Part shown: positions 17,472 to 25,876 of the stretch, in pieces
Layout: each line of letters opens with the position of its first letter
Position numbering within the stretch: position 1 is the stretch's first letter
Source: Haloarcula argentinensis DSM 12282
GTDB taxonomy: Archaea > Halobacteriota > Halobacteria > Halobacteriales > Haloarculaceae
NCBI GenBank assembly: GCA_000336895.1
Contig: AOLX01000015.1
Span: 245,186-309,185, forward strand
DNA: 64,000 nucleotides
Direction: 5' to 3'
Notes under the pieces: model-generated
The model's database searches: none
What the model saw: the letters and a program-made list of their open reading frames with translations, nothing else
Told to the model about the DNA's origin: nothing
Translations under genes and position numbers: made by a program

Positions 17472-18032
17472 GTGACAGGTAAGTTGCGTGCTGTCTCTTC
17501 AGTTATTTCGGTTATCCTCCTCGTGGCGGTAACTGTCGTTCTCGCAGCAGTGCTGTCAGTGGCGACGCTCGGCCTCGCGGAGAACCTGGATGACACAGCG
17601 CCTGTGATCAGCCAATCAGACGGTGAGTTCGCCCCGCAGAATGGGTTCGACGGGGGCATCGTCCGTATCAGGCACGTTGCTGGAGATATCGTCCGCGTCT
17701 CCGAGATTGAGGTGGCCGTCAGTGCTGACTGTGGCGGCGATGGGACTGAAAAGCACGGGCGGTTAGTCAATCTCCCAGTGAAATCCGATGACCGGCCACA
17801 GAGCGACAACATCGAGGGCGATGACATCTTTGATGAGAGCACTGGCTCGCTTACAGAGCGCGGTGCTGATGATACCGGGGCTCTGGTTATAGACGAGTTC
17901 CGCCCCGGAGATGTGATTGTCTTCCGGATAGCGGGCGGGGACTGTGACTTGCAGCCGGGCGACACAGTGACCGTCCGAGTCGTGCACACCCCGTCAAACG
18001 CGGTTATTATCCAGCAGCAACTAACTGCGTGA
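17472..18032 (+). CDS. Archaeal type IV pilin-like protein
   Basis: A 186-aa secreted subunit. A very short basic leader (MTGKLRA) precedes a long hydrophobic helix, VSSVISVILLVAVTVVLAAV, the archaeal pilin N-domain. Prepilin peptidase probably cuts between A and V as in haloarchaeal PilA proteins. The helix departs from the common VSPVIGVIL: Pro and Gly are both Ser. The mature domain (about 150 residues) is acidic and beta-rich with two Cys near the middle and one near the end. It may form an adhesion pilus or a surface pseudopilus. No pilB/pilC genes are near. The GTG start is chosen from the TATA box and the pilin leader length. Confidence 0.75.
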   Translation: MTGKLRAVSSVISVILLVAVTVVLAAVLSVATLGLAENLDDTAPVISQSDGEFAPQNGFDGGIVRIRHVAGDIVRVSEIEVAVSADCGGDGTEKHGRLVNLPVKSDDRPQSDNIEGDDIFDESTGSLTERGADDTGALVIDEFRPGDVIVFRIAGGDCDLQPGDTVTVRVVHTPSNAVIIQQQLTA

Positions 18033-18145
18033 CTCGACAGGTACGCTGTGTCCCGATATCGATCTGCCACTGCGCAAGACCGGTAGCCATTTTTGACGAA
18101 CGGCGGGGCGGAAAAAACGAACGAGGCGTACCCTCGTGTCTGCGA

Positions 18146-19117
18146 TCAGTTGCCGGCCGTCGCGTTCGTTACGTTCGTCGAGAACCCAGTATCGGCGCTG
18201 GAAGTATTTCCGCCGCTGCTTCGGCCAGTCTGCAGGATGATGGGCGTTCCTTCGTCGTCAGTCGCCAGAATTACCTTATCCGAATCGTCGATGCTCTGGA
18301 CGTACTGCTGTTTCAGCACCACCGGGTTGTCCCGAAGCGCCTCACCGCGAATCTCGATGACTCGGGCGTCGGCTTCGGCCTGAATCTCCTGCCGTTCCTT
18401 GTCGCGTTCAGCCTGTTGAATCTCGAATTTCTTTTCTTCGACACGTTGCTTTGCGATTTCCTTGTCGTTGAGCGCCTGGTCGTACGAGTCCGGGAGGTCA
18501 ACGGTCCGAACCTGTACCTCTTCGAGGACGAGCGCTTCGCCCTCGAACGCAGATTCGAGTTTCTGCTGTGCTGCCTCGCCGAGTCGCTCGCGGCCGTCGT
18601 TGGTGTATATCTCGCTCGTCTGGATACCTGCGGCCTCATCACGGAGCTGCGACCGGACGGACGGTCGGATAAGTCGCTCCTCCGCCTGGCCGACGGTCCG
18701 CCATTCAGTGACGAATCCTGATGCGTCTGATTCTTGGATCTTGTACCGGACGGTGATGTCGATGTCGACCGTCGTCCCATTGATCGTCTGGACGGTCACC
18801 GCATCGGCTTGTGACGGTCTGTCGCCTTCGCCCTCTGTGTTGGCCATGGTGTAGGTCCGTGGCCGGATTTCCACGTCCTGAACCGAATCCTTGACTGGCA
18901 CGATGATGTGTGCGCCCGGCTGGAGTTGATCGCCGGTTACCGCGCCGAACGATTTCTGGACACCGACGTGGCCTTCGGGGACCTGATGGTAGCCACCAAA
19001 CAGGGCTATTGCGACGGCGAGGGCGACAACGACACTGACCGCAATGCGGAGACCTCGGCCGACATCGATGTCGATATCCGATCCAGAATCGGGGTCAGGT
19101 CCGGGAATGTCACTCAT
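18146..19117 (-). CDS. SPFH/Band-7 (prohibitin-like) membrane protein
   Basis: A 323-aa protein with one N-terminal membrane helix (about residues 24-45) followed by an SPFH domain (VPEGHVGVQKSFGAV, then IIVPVKDSVQDVEIRPRTYTM). A charged coiled coil (ALNDKEIAKQRVEEKKFEIQQA) follows, and then a Ser/Asn-rich tail. SPFH proteins form large rings on membranes and often control proteases such as HflB/FtsH. Prohibitin is the closest subtype by eye. No NfeD or protease gene adjoins it. Its promoter must lie in the 188-base gap towards gltB, in which I see no other gene. Confidence 0.85.
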   Translation of the reverse strand: MSDIPGPDPDSGSDIDIDVGRGLRIAVSVVVALAVAIALFGGYHQVPEGHVGVQKSFGAVTGDQLQPGAHIIVPVKDSVQDVEIRPRTYTMANTEGEGDRPSQADAVTVQTINGTTVDIDITVRYKIQESDASGFVTEWRTVGQAEERLIRPSVRSQLRDEAAGIQTSEIYTNDGRERLGEAAQQKLESAFEGEALVLEEVQVRTVDLPDSYDQALNDKEIAKQRVEEKKFEIQQAERDKERQEIQAEADARVIEIRGEALRDNPVVLKQQYVQSIDDSDKVILATDDEGTPIILQTGRSSGGNTSSADTGFSTNVTNATAGN

Positions 19118-19283
19118 GCTGTGCTCCGATGCGATACGACAGTTGGTTGTACGGGGACCATGTCCAGCACTTTGGCCCGACAGCTATAGGACCAGCGGTT
19201 GATTGGCACAGTGTCGCATCACAGCTACCAGAACTCATTCGATTGTAGTCGCAAAGAAGCGGGCTGTGACCGACAACGTCTAC

Positions 19284-19288
19284 AAAAA
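19284..19288 (-). terminator. Probable U-tract terminator of gltB
   Basis: Five A on the plus strand (a T-run on the gltB coding strand) lie 18-22 bases past the gltB stop. Archaeal termination commonly uses such short U-tracts. Confidence 0.3.
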
Positions 19289-19305
19289 CGTGGAATAACG
19301 GCGCT

Positions 19306-22300
19306 TCAGTCGTCTGTCGAGGCGGCGAAGTCAGCCTCGGCGGCTTCGGCACTCGGCGCGGCCTTGGCCGGTGGCTCGTTGCGCACGTCGTCGCGCTCGC
19401 GGTCGGCGATGACCTCGGCGTAGGCGTCGGGCATCACCTTCGTGAAGTTCTCAACTTCGGTGTCCCAGTCTTCGAGCAGCTCGGCCGCCCGGTCGGAGTC
19501 GGTGTAGGCCGCGTGGTTCTCAACGAGTCGGGTGATCATCTGGCGGTCCTTCCCTTCGAGCGTATCGGCCAGTGACACCATGCCGGTGTTTGCCTTTGCT
19601 TCGAACTCGCCGTCGGGGTCGTAGACGTAGGCGACGCCGCCGGACATCCCGGCCGCGAAGTTCTTGCCTGTCTCGCCCAGCACGACGATCGCACCGCCAG
19701 TCATGTACTCGCAGCCGTGGTCGCCGACGCCCTCGACGACGCCCTTGACGCCGGAATTGCGGACGGCGAAGCGCTCGCCGGCCATGCCGTTGACGTAGGC
19801 CTCGCCCTGGGTCGCGCCGTACAGCGCGACGTTGCCGATGACGATGTTCTCCATCGGATCGAAGGAAGCCTGGTCCGGCGTGTTCACGACGAGCTTCCCG
19901 CCGGAGAGGCCCTTGCCGACGTAGTCGTTGGCCGTCCCGGTCAGTTCCATCGTCACGCCCTGTGCGAGGAACGCGCCGAAAGACTGGCCGGCCGTGCCAT
20001 CGAAGTCGACCCGGATAGTGTCGTCTGCGAGGCCGTCACTGGCGTGCTCGCGGGAGATACGGTTCGAGAGTGTTGCCCCGACCGCGCGGTCGACGTTGCT
20101 GATATCGGTGTCGATTGCGACCGGGTCACCGCTGTAGATGGCGTCCTCGGCGGCGTCGATGAGGTCCCAGTCGAGCTGTTCGTCGACCTCGTGGGTCTGC
20201 TCGCGCTGCTTGTAGCGGCCATCGTTGTCGGCCGGCTCGGCGATGACTGAGGAGAGGTCAAGCTTCTGGGCCTTGGGCTGGCTCACGTCGTCGCGCTGTG
20301 CCAGCACGCTCGGCCGGCCGACCATCTCGTCGATGGTCTCGAAGCCGAGTTCGGCCATGATCTCTCGCAGTTCCTGAGCCACGAACGTCATGTAGTTGAT
20401 GACGTGCTGTGGCTCGCCGGGGAACCGCTCGCGGAGGTTCTCGTTCTGCGTGGCGATGCCGACCGGGCAGGTGTTCTCGTGGCACTGCCGGGCCATCACA
20501 CAGCCGGAGGTGACCAGCGAGGCGGTCCCGAAGGTGTACCCCTCGGCACCGAGCAAGGCGGCGACAGCCACGTCGCGGCCGGTCTTCATGCCGCCGTCGG
20601 TCGTCACCTTGATGCGCGAGCGCAGGCCGGTCGCCCGGAGCATCTGGTTGGCCTCTGAAACACCGAGCTCCCATGGGAGGCCAGCGTTCTTGATGGAGGT
20701 CTTCGGCGACGCGCCGGTCCCGCCGTCGTGGCCCGAGATGTGGACCACGTCGGCGTTGGCCTTGGCGACGCCGGCCGCGATAGTCCCGATGCCATCCTCC
20801 GAGACCAGTTTGACGTTGATGTCGGCCTCGGGGTTCGCGGCCTTCAGGTCGTGGATGAGCTGCTTCAGGTCCTCGATAGAGTAGATATCGTGCAGCGGCG
20901 GCGGCGAGATGAGGCCGACGCCCGGCGTCGCGTACCGGACGTGAGCGATCATCTCGTTGACCTTCTTGCCGGGCAGGTGGCCGCCCTCGCCGGGCTTTGA
21001 CCCCTGGGCCATCTTGATCTGGAGCTCGTCGGCCGACGCGAGGTAGTCGGAGGTGACACCGAAGCGGCCGGAGGCGACCTGCTTGGTCGTACACTCCTTC
21101 TCGGTGTCGAACCGCTCGGGCGGTTCGCCGCCTTCGCCGGTGTTAGCGTTGGCCCCGAGCCGGTTCATCGCGATGGCGTTGTTCTCGTGCATCTCGGGCG
21201 ACAGCGACCCGAGAGACATCGCCGCCGTCTCGAAGCGCTCGACGATGTCCTCGACCGGCTCGACGTCCTCAATGGGGATGGACTCACGGTCGGAGTCGAA
21301 TTCGAGCAGGCCGCGCAGCGTCTGGAGTTCCTCGTTCTGGTCGTTGACCAGTTCAGCGAACTCCTTGTACGTGTCGTAGTCACCCATGCGAACGGCCTGT
21401 TGGATCTTGCCGACCGTGTTGGGGTTCCACTGGTGGTGGATGCCGTTCGAGCGGAACTCGTACTCGCCCTGGCGGGGCATGTCGGGCTCCTCCTCGCTCC
21501 AGGCGACATCATGGCGCTGGGTGAGGTCGTCCTCGATTTCCTCGATGCCGATACCGTCGGTCCGGCAGGTCGTCCCCTCGAAGTACTCGGCGATGAAGTC
21601 CGAGGAGAGGCCGACGGCCTCGAAGATCTGGGCACCCTGATAGGACTCGACCGTGGAGATACCCATCTTGGCCATCGTCTTCAGCAGGCCGTCCTCAACG
21701 GCAGTGATGTAGGCATCGATGGCATCAGCCAGGTCCGCGCCGTCCGGTCCGGCCACCAGGTCCTCGATAGTCTGGTAGGCCAGGTACGGGTTGACGGCCC
21801 CGGCTCCGTAGCCGATGAGCGTCGCGAAGTGATGGACCGCACGCGGGTCAGCGGACTCGACGACGAGCCCGACGTGGTTGCGGAGACCGTTGCGGACGAG
21901 ATGGTGGTGGATGCCACCGACGGCAAGGAGGCTCGGAATGGGCACGCGGCCTTCGCTGGCCGCACGGTCCGAGAGCACGAGAATGTCGTGTTCCCGTGCT
22001 GCGGCGTCGGCTTCGGCCCGCACGTCTTCGACGGCCTGGCGAAGGTCCCCGTCCTTCTCGTAGGTGATGTCGATGACCTTCGTGGACATGCCGTTGGCGT
22101 CCAGATCTTTGATCGACTGGGTCTCCTCGTCGGTGAGGATCGGCGAGTCCAGCACGAGCTGGCGAGCGTGGCCCTGGCTCTCGTCGAGGATGTTGCGCTG
22201 GTGGCCCAGCCGGGACTCCAGCGAGGTGACGAGTTCCTCGCGGATGTAGTCAAGCGGCGGATTCGTTACCTGAGCGAACAGCTGCTTGAAGTAGGTGAAC

Positions 22301-23853
22301 AGCGGGCGGTTGAACTGCGAGAGCACCGACAGCGGCGTGTCGTCACCCATGGAGCCGACGGGGTCTTTCCCCTTCTCGGCCATCGGCTCGATGAGGTGGT
22401 CGACCTCATCGTACGTGTAGCCGTACATCGCCTGATGGCTCCGGAGTGCGTCCGCAGGGTCCCGGGGTGCGTTGTCTTCGCGGTCGGCGACCTCGTCGAT
22501 GTCAACCTGTTCTTCGGCGACCCACTCACCGTACTTGTCGTCAGTGATGTCATCGAACACTTCCGCGTCAGGGATAACACGTCCCTCTTCGGGGTCGGCG
22601 AGGAAACACTGTCCGGGCTGGAGACGCCCGCGCTCCTGAATCTCGCTGGCGTCGTGCTCCAGCGCACCGGCTTCAGAGGACATCACGAGCGTGTTGTCCT
22701 CAAGCACGTCGTAGCGGCACGGGCGGAGGCCGTTCCGGTCCAGCACGGCACCGATGCGGTCGCCGTCAGTGGCTGCGACGAGCGCCGGGCCGTCCCACGG
22801 TTCGACCAGCGAGGCGTGGTAATCGTAGAAGTCACGACGGTCACCGGTCACGTCGTTCATCTCGCCGCGCCAGGCCTCGGGGATAAGCATCCGGAGGGCG
22901 TGGGGGAGGTCGCGGCCGCCCTGGAGCAGGAGTTCGAGCGCGTTGTCGACGCTCGCGGTGTCAGATTGCTCGGGGTCGTCGATGATGGGCTTGATCTTCT
23001 CCAGATCGCCCTCGAACTCGTCGCTCTGGATGTCAGTTTCCCGAGCGCGCATCCAGTTGATGTTCCCCTGAATCGTGTTGAACTCGCCGTTGTGGATGAC
23101 GCGACGATACGGATGGGCGAGGTGCCATGCGCCAAGCGTGTTCGTCGAGAACCGGGCGTGGACCATCGCGAACGTCGACTGCATCCGCTCGTCTTCGAGG
23201 TCTGGATAGTAGTCTTCGAGCTGTTCGGCCTTGAGCAGGCCTTTGTACACCACGACGTCGGTTGCGAGCGAAACGACGTAGAAGCGCTCGTGGCCCGGTG
23301 GCTTTTCCTCCTCAACAGTGTTTTCGAGCGACCGGCGGCCGATATAGAGCTGGTTCTCGAAGGCGTCGCCGGTCTTGCCCGTCGCGGAGGTGACGAAAAA
23401 CTGGACGATGTCGGGCTCGGATTCGAGCGCCGTCGCGCCGAGGTCGCTGTTGTCTGTGGGAACGTCGCGCCAGGCCAGGACGTCCAGATCCTCCGCGGCG
23501 AGTTCCGTCTCGACGAGGTCTTTCAGACTCTCGGCAACCTCGTCGTCCTGCGGGAGAAAGAGCGTGCCGACGGCGTACTCGCCAGCGGGTGGCAGGTCGG
23601 CGTCGACTTCGGCGGCGAAAAACTCGTGTGGAATCTGGAGCATGATGCCCGCTCCGTCGCCCGTATCTTGCTCGGCACCCGTTGTCCCTCGATGTTCGAG
23701 GTTGTCGAGGAGTTCGAGTCCGTCCGATACAACCCAGTGGTCGCTGTCGCCGTCGAGGTCCATGACGACCCCGACACCACAGTTCGACCGTTCGTCCGTG
23801 GGATCTGCAAGCCCGGCGTCGCCTGCAGAGAGACCTGTCTGTCGCTCAACCAT
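19306..23853 (-). CDS. gltB: Glutamate synthase large subunit
   Basis: A 1515-aa enzyme that makes two glutamates from glutamine and 2-oxoglutarate. The N-terminal class II amidotransferase uses Cys25 (RSNCGVGVVMD), so about 24 residues would have to be trimmed to free it. The central and FMN/3Fe-4S synthase domains follow, with GHDGGTGASPKTSIKNAG and the cluster cysteines in SGCVMARQCHENTCPVG. The C-terminal beta-helix has GDHGCEYMTGGAIVVLG. No gltD lies nearby, so ferredoxin or an unlinked subunit probably supplies electrons. A GTG at 23877 is in frame, but the TATA-like CTTATA just upstream of it puts the mRNA start near the ATG at 23853, which I prefer. Confidence 0.95.
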   Translation of the reverse strand: MVERQTGLSAGDAGLADPTDERSNCGVGVVMDLDGDSDHWVVSDGLELLDNLEHRGTTGAEQDTGDGAGIMLQIPHEFFAAEVDADLPPAGEYAVGTLFLPQDDEVAESLKDLVETELAAEDLDVLAWRDVPTDNSDLGATALESEPDIVQFFVTSATGKTGDAFENQLYIGRRSLENTVEEEKPPGHERFYVVSLATDVVVYKGLLKAEQLEDYYPDLEDERMQSTFAMVHARFSTNTLGAWHLAHPYRRVIHNGEFNTIQGNINWMRARETDIQSDEFEGDLEKIKPIIDDPEQSDTASVDNALELLLQGGRDLPHALRMLIPEAWRGEMNDVTGDRRDFYDYHASLVEPWDGPALVAATDGDRIGAVLDRNGLRPCRYDVLEDNTLVMSSEAGALEHDASEIQERGRLQPGQCFLADPEEGRVIPDAEVFDDITDDKYGEWVAEEQVDIDEVADREDNAPRDPADALRSHQAMYGYTYDEVDHLIEPMAEKGKDPVGSMGDDTPLSVLSQFNRPLFTYFKQLFAQVTNPPLDYIREELVTSLESRLGHQRNILDESQGHARQLVLDSPILTDEETQSIKDLDANGMSTKVIDITYEKDGDLRQAVEDVRAEADAAAREHDILVLSDRAASEGRVPIPSLLAVGGIHHHLVRNGLRNHVGLVVESADPRAVHHFATLIGYGAGAVNPYLAYQTIEDLVAGPDGADLADAIDAYITAVEDGLLKTMAKMGISTVESYQGAQIFEAVGLSSDFIAEYFEGTTCRTDGIGIEEIEDDLTQRHDVAWSEEEPDMPRQGEYEFRSNGIHHQWNPNTVGKIQQAVRMGDYDTYKEFAELVNDQNEELQTLRGLLEFDSDRESIPIEDVEPVEDIVERFETAAMSLGSLSPEMHENNAIAMNRLGANANTGEGGEPPERFDTEKECTTKQVASGRFGVTSDYLASADELQIKMAQGSKPGEGGHLPGKKVNEMIAHVRYATPGVGLISPPPLHDIYSIEDLKQLIHDLKAANPEADINVKLVSEDGIGTIAAGVAKANADVVHISGHDGGTGASPKTSIKNAGLPWELGVSEANQMLRATGLRSRIKVTTDGGMKTGRDVAVAALLGAEGYTFGTASLVTSGCVMARQCHENTCPVGIATQNENLRERFPGEPQHVINYMTFVAQELREIMAELGFETIDEMVGRPSVLAQRDDVSQPKAQKLDLSSVIAEPADNDGRYKQREQTHEVDEQLDWDLIDAAEDAIYSGDPVAIDTDISNVDRAVGATLSNRISREHASDGLADDTIRVDFDGTAGQSFGAFLAQGVTMELTGTANDYVGKGLSGGKLVVNTPDQASFDPMENIVIGNVALYGATQGEAYVNGMAGERFAVRNSGVKGVVEGVGDHGCEYMTGGAIVVLGETGKNFAAGMSGGVAYVYDPDGEFEAKANTGMVSLADTLEGKDRQMITRLVENHAAYTDSDRAAELLEDWDTEVENFTKVMPDAYAEVIADRERDDVRNEPPAKAAPSAEAAEADFAASTDD

Positions 23854-24007
23854 GTGTTTCACGACTGGGGATGCCACTATAAGAGGGTAATCCTAATGGT
23901 ATTAGTGTTGTTTAACCCCACATTAGGGAGTATATATTTGTCACGATTGTTTGAACTGTATCACCATTTATAAATAATCGTACCGAGGCTGGCGGTTTAC
24001 ATCGTGT

Positions 24008-24421
24008 TCAGCCGAGCACGGGTGCAGATGACTGCTCGATACCCGAAACGTACGCCGTCATGTCAGTTGTCGTCAACATTCCGACCACTCCTTCCGTTTC
24101 GTCGACGACAGGAAGGTGGTGGACACTGTGGTCCAGCATTACGCTTGCGGCCGCCTCGATGGGGTCGTTTGCCGTTACCGTAACCAAGTCCGTCGTCATG
24201 AATTCGGACACGTCTAACCCCGCCGTATCGCCTCCTTCTGCGGCGATTTCGACGAAGTCTGTGGAGGTGAGAATCCCCAGCAACGCTCCGTTAGGGTCGA
24301 CGACGACAACGGAGCTAATGTTCTCGTCAAGCATCCGCTTGGCGACCGCTTTCGCGTTCGCATCGGCGGCAACAGTGGTGACAGGCGATGACATAATTCG
24401 TCCGACAAACACGTCGTCCAT
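24008..24421 (-). CDS. Two-CBS-domain protein
   Basis: A 137-aa protein made of two CBS motifs (about residues 8-60 and 72-130: SPVTTVAADANAKAVAKRM and TTDLVTVTANDPIEAAASVM). Such tandem pairs form a Bateman module that binds adenosyl ligands such as AMP, ATP or SAM and senses energy state or regulates partners. No catalytic domain is attached. It may act on gltB, 154 bases away on the same strand, but that is only proximity. The TATA at 24445-24450 favours the ATG at 24421 over the one 15 bases upstream. Confidence 0.85.
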   Translation of the reverse strand: MDDVFVGRIMSSPVTTVAADANAKAVAKRMLDENISSVVVVDPNGALLGILTSTDFVEIAAEGGDTAGLDVSEFMTTDLVTVTANDPIEAAASVMLDHSVHHLPVVDETEGVVGMLTTTDMTAYVSGIEQSSAPVLG

Positions 24422-24444
24422 GACAGCTGATAACATAGGCCGAG

Positions 24445-24450
24445 ATATAA
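24445..24450 (-). promoter_or_regulatory. TATA box of the CBS gene
   Basis: TTATAT on the minus strand is centred 26 bases before the ATG at 24421. A second TATA-like AAATATATAA lies at 24491-24500. Confidence 0.5.
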
Positions 24451-24698
24451 CCGTGTTGGTTCCGGATATCTATCCATTTCACTTGCTGGGAAATATATAA
24501 GGTCATAATATTCGTCACTCGCTGCGACGGATGTACCCACTCAACTAATCGCCCGCTGTCTCCGACACCCACTCCAACTGATCGTTTGCATCAGGGCTGT
24601 TGATCCTCCGCTGCTGTCATGTACTGTCTGAAGTGCTACATTTCCCACGACGGTATCTGTTCGCCGTTTGGCGTTTGTATGACTGTAGTCTGACGGCT

Positions 24699-24712
24699 AT
24701 TTATATACATAG
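24699..24712 (+). promoter_or_regulatory. Strong orphan TATA element in the 24422-24892 gap
   Basis: TATTTATATACATA would start RNA at about 24732, some 160 bases before the patatin gene. In that RNA, GGAGG (24738-24742) sits 3 bases before an 18-codon micro-ORF (24746-24802). This may be a long patatin leader, an sRNA or a micro-protein gene. I see no larger gene in this 471-base gap. Confidence 0.45.
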
Positions 24713-24892
24713 GGACAGCAGAAAGTATCGGGGGCACGGAGGAAAATGTCACACGCTCCCCGACCCCATCCTTCCTTCAGATTGCTGGCTGTACCTTTGT
24801 GAAGACACACACTCCCTCAGCGGTAGCAATGTGCTTCACGGCAGCATCAGCCGGCAGTTATCTATGCAAGCTCTTCGTATATGAATTAAACC

Positions 24893-25876
24893 ATGTCTGG
24901 TCATGGCCCCAGCGTCGCCATCGCCTGTCAGGGCGGCGGCAGCCACAGCGCGTTTACCGCCGGTGCGCTGCAACAACTCCTACCAGCGGTCAACGCCGAG
25001 TACAATCTCGTAGGGTTGAGTGGCACCTCAGGCGGCGCTCTCTGTGCAGTCACGGCCTGGTACGGCCTGCTCAGTGAGGGCCCCGACTATGCCGGGGCGC
25101 TACTGGAGGAGGTCTGGTGTGATGTCGCCGCGACGACGCCACCCTCGTTCCTGCTGAACGAATCTCTCGTGTGGCACAAGCGACTGCAGAACCGGATGCT
25201 CCCCGTGGCTGATATCTCGCCCTACGCGGCATCGGGCGCTGTCGGCCACGACTGGTACCTGTCGCTGCTTGACCGCCACATCGCGTTCGAGGAGTTCGAC
25301 AGCCTCGCCGAGGAGGCCCCGCCACACGTGACCGTCGGCACAGTCAACGTCAACAACGGCGTGTTCGAGACGTTCACCGACGCTGCCATCACACCGAAGG
25401 CGGTGCTGGCCTCGGCTGCGTTCCCGCTGCTGTACAAAGCCGTCGAGCTGAACGGCCACTGGCACTGGGACGGCCTGTTCTCACAGAACCCGCCGATTCG
25501 GGAGTTCCTGACCGGCGACCGGCCGAAACCGGACGAGATCTGGGTCATCCAGATCGAGCCACAGACTCGCGACGATCGCCCAACATCGCTGGCAGAGATC
25601 ACCGACCGCCGGCAGGAGCTGTCCGGGAATCTCTCGCTGAATCAGGAGCTGTTCTTCGTCCGGAAAGTCAACGACTGGGTCGAAAAGGGGTATCTCCCGG
25701 ACGATTTCAAACACGTGGAGATACGGCGACTGCAACTCGATGAAAAGCTGACAGCAGCCTCGAAACGCGACCGCGACCTCCGGTTCATCGAGGACCTCAT
25801 GGAAACGGGCCGAGCCGAAGCGGACGCGTTTCTGGAGCGGGTGCCGGAGGACGTAACCGAACCACCTGATCAGTAG
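24893..25876 (+). CDS. Patatin-like phospholipase family protein
   Basis: A 327-aa lipid acyl hydrolase. It has the glycine-rich oxyanion loop QGGGSHSAFTAG (13-24), the nucleophile elbow GLSGTSGGAL with Ser46, and the catalytic Asp193 in HWDGLFSQNPP. The Ser-Asp dyad is therefore complete. It should cleave acyl ester lipids, or in an ether-lipid archaeon perhaps storage esters or foreign lipids. No signal peptide is visible, so it is probably cytoplasmic or membrane-peripheral. The end overlaps the convergent proS gene by 7 bases. A TATA-like TATCTAT lies about 30 bases before the ATG. Confidence 0.88.
   Translation: MSGHGPSVAIACQGGGSHSAFTAGALQQLLPAVNAEYNLVGLSGTSGGALCAVTAWYGLLSEGPDYAGALLEEVWCDVAATTPPSFLLNESLVWHKRLQNRMLPVADISPYAASGAVGHDWYLSLLDRHIAFEEFDSLAEEAPPHVTVGTVNVNNGVFETFTDAAITPKAVLASAAFPLLYKAVELNGHWHWDGLFSQNPPIREFLTGDRPKPDEIWVIQIEPQTRDDRPTSLAEITDRRQELSGNLSLNQELFFVRKVNDWVEKGYLPDDFKHVEIRRLQLDEKLTAASKRDRDLRFIEDLMETGRAEADAFLERVPEDVTEPPDQ

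Noticed and set aside
21187..23973. A 928-codon open frame antisense to gltB
   Set aside because: It lies wholly opposite a gene with full family motifs. GC-rich haloarchaeal genes often leave an open antisense frame, and the encoded peptide has no domain.
24600..24884. A 94-codon forward frame in the large gap
   Set aside because: Cys/His/Arg-rich composition unlike the acidic proteins here, with no start signal at its ATG; only the micro-ORF and promoter inside it were kept.
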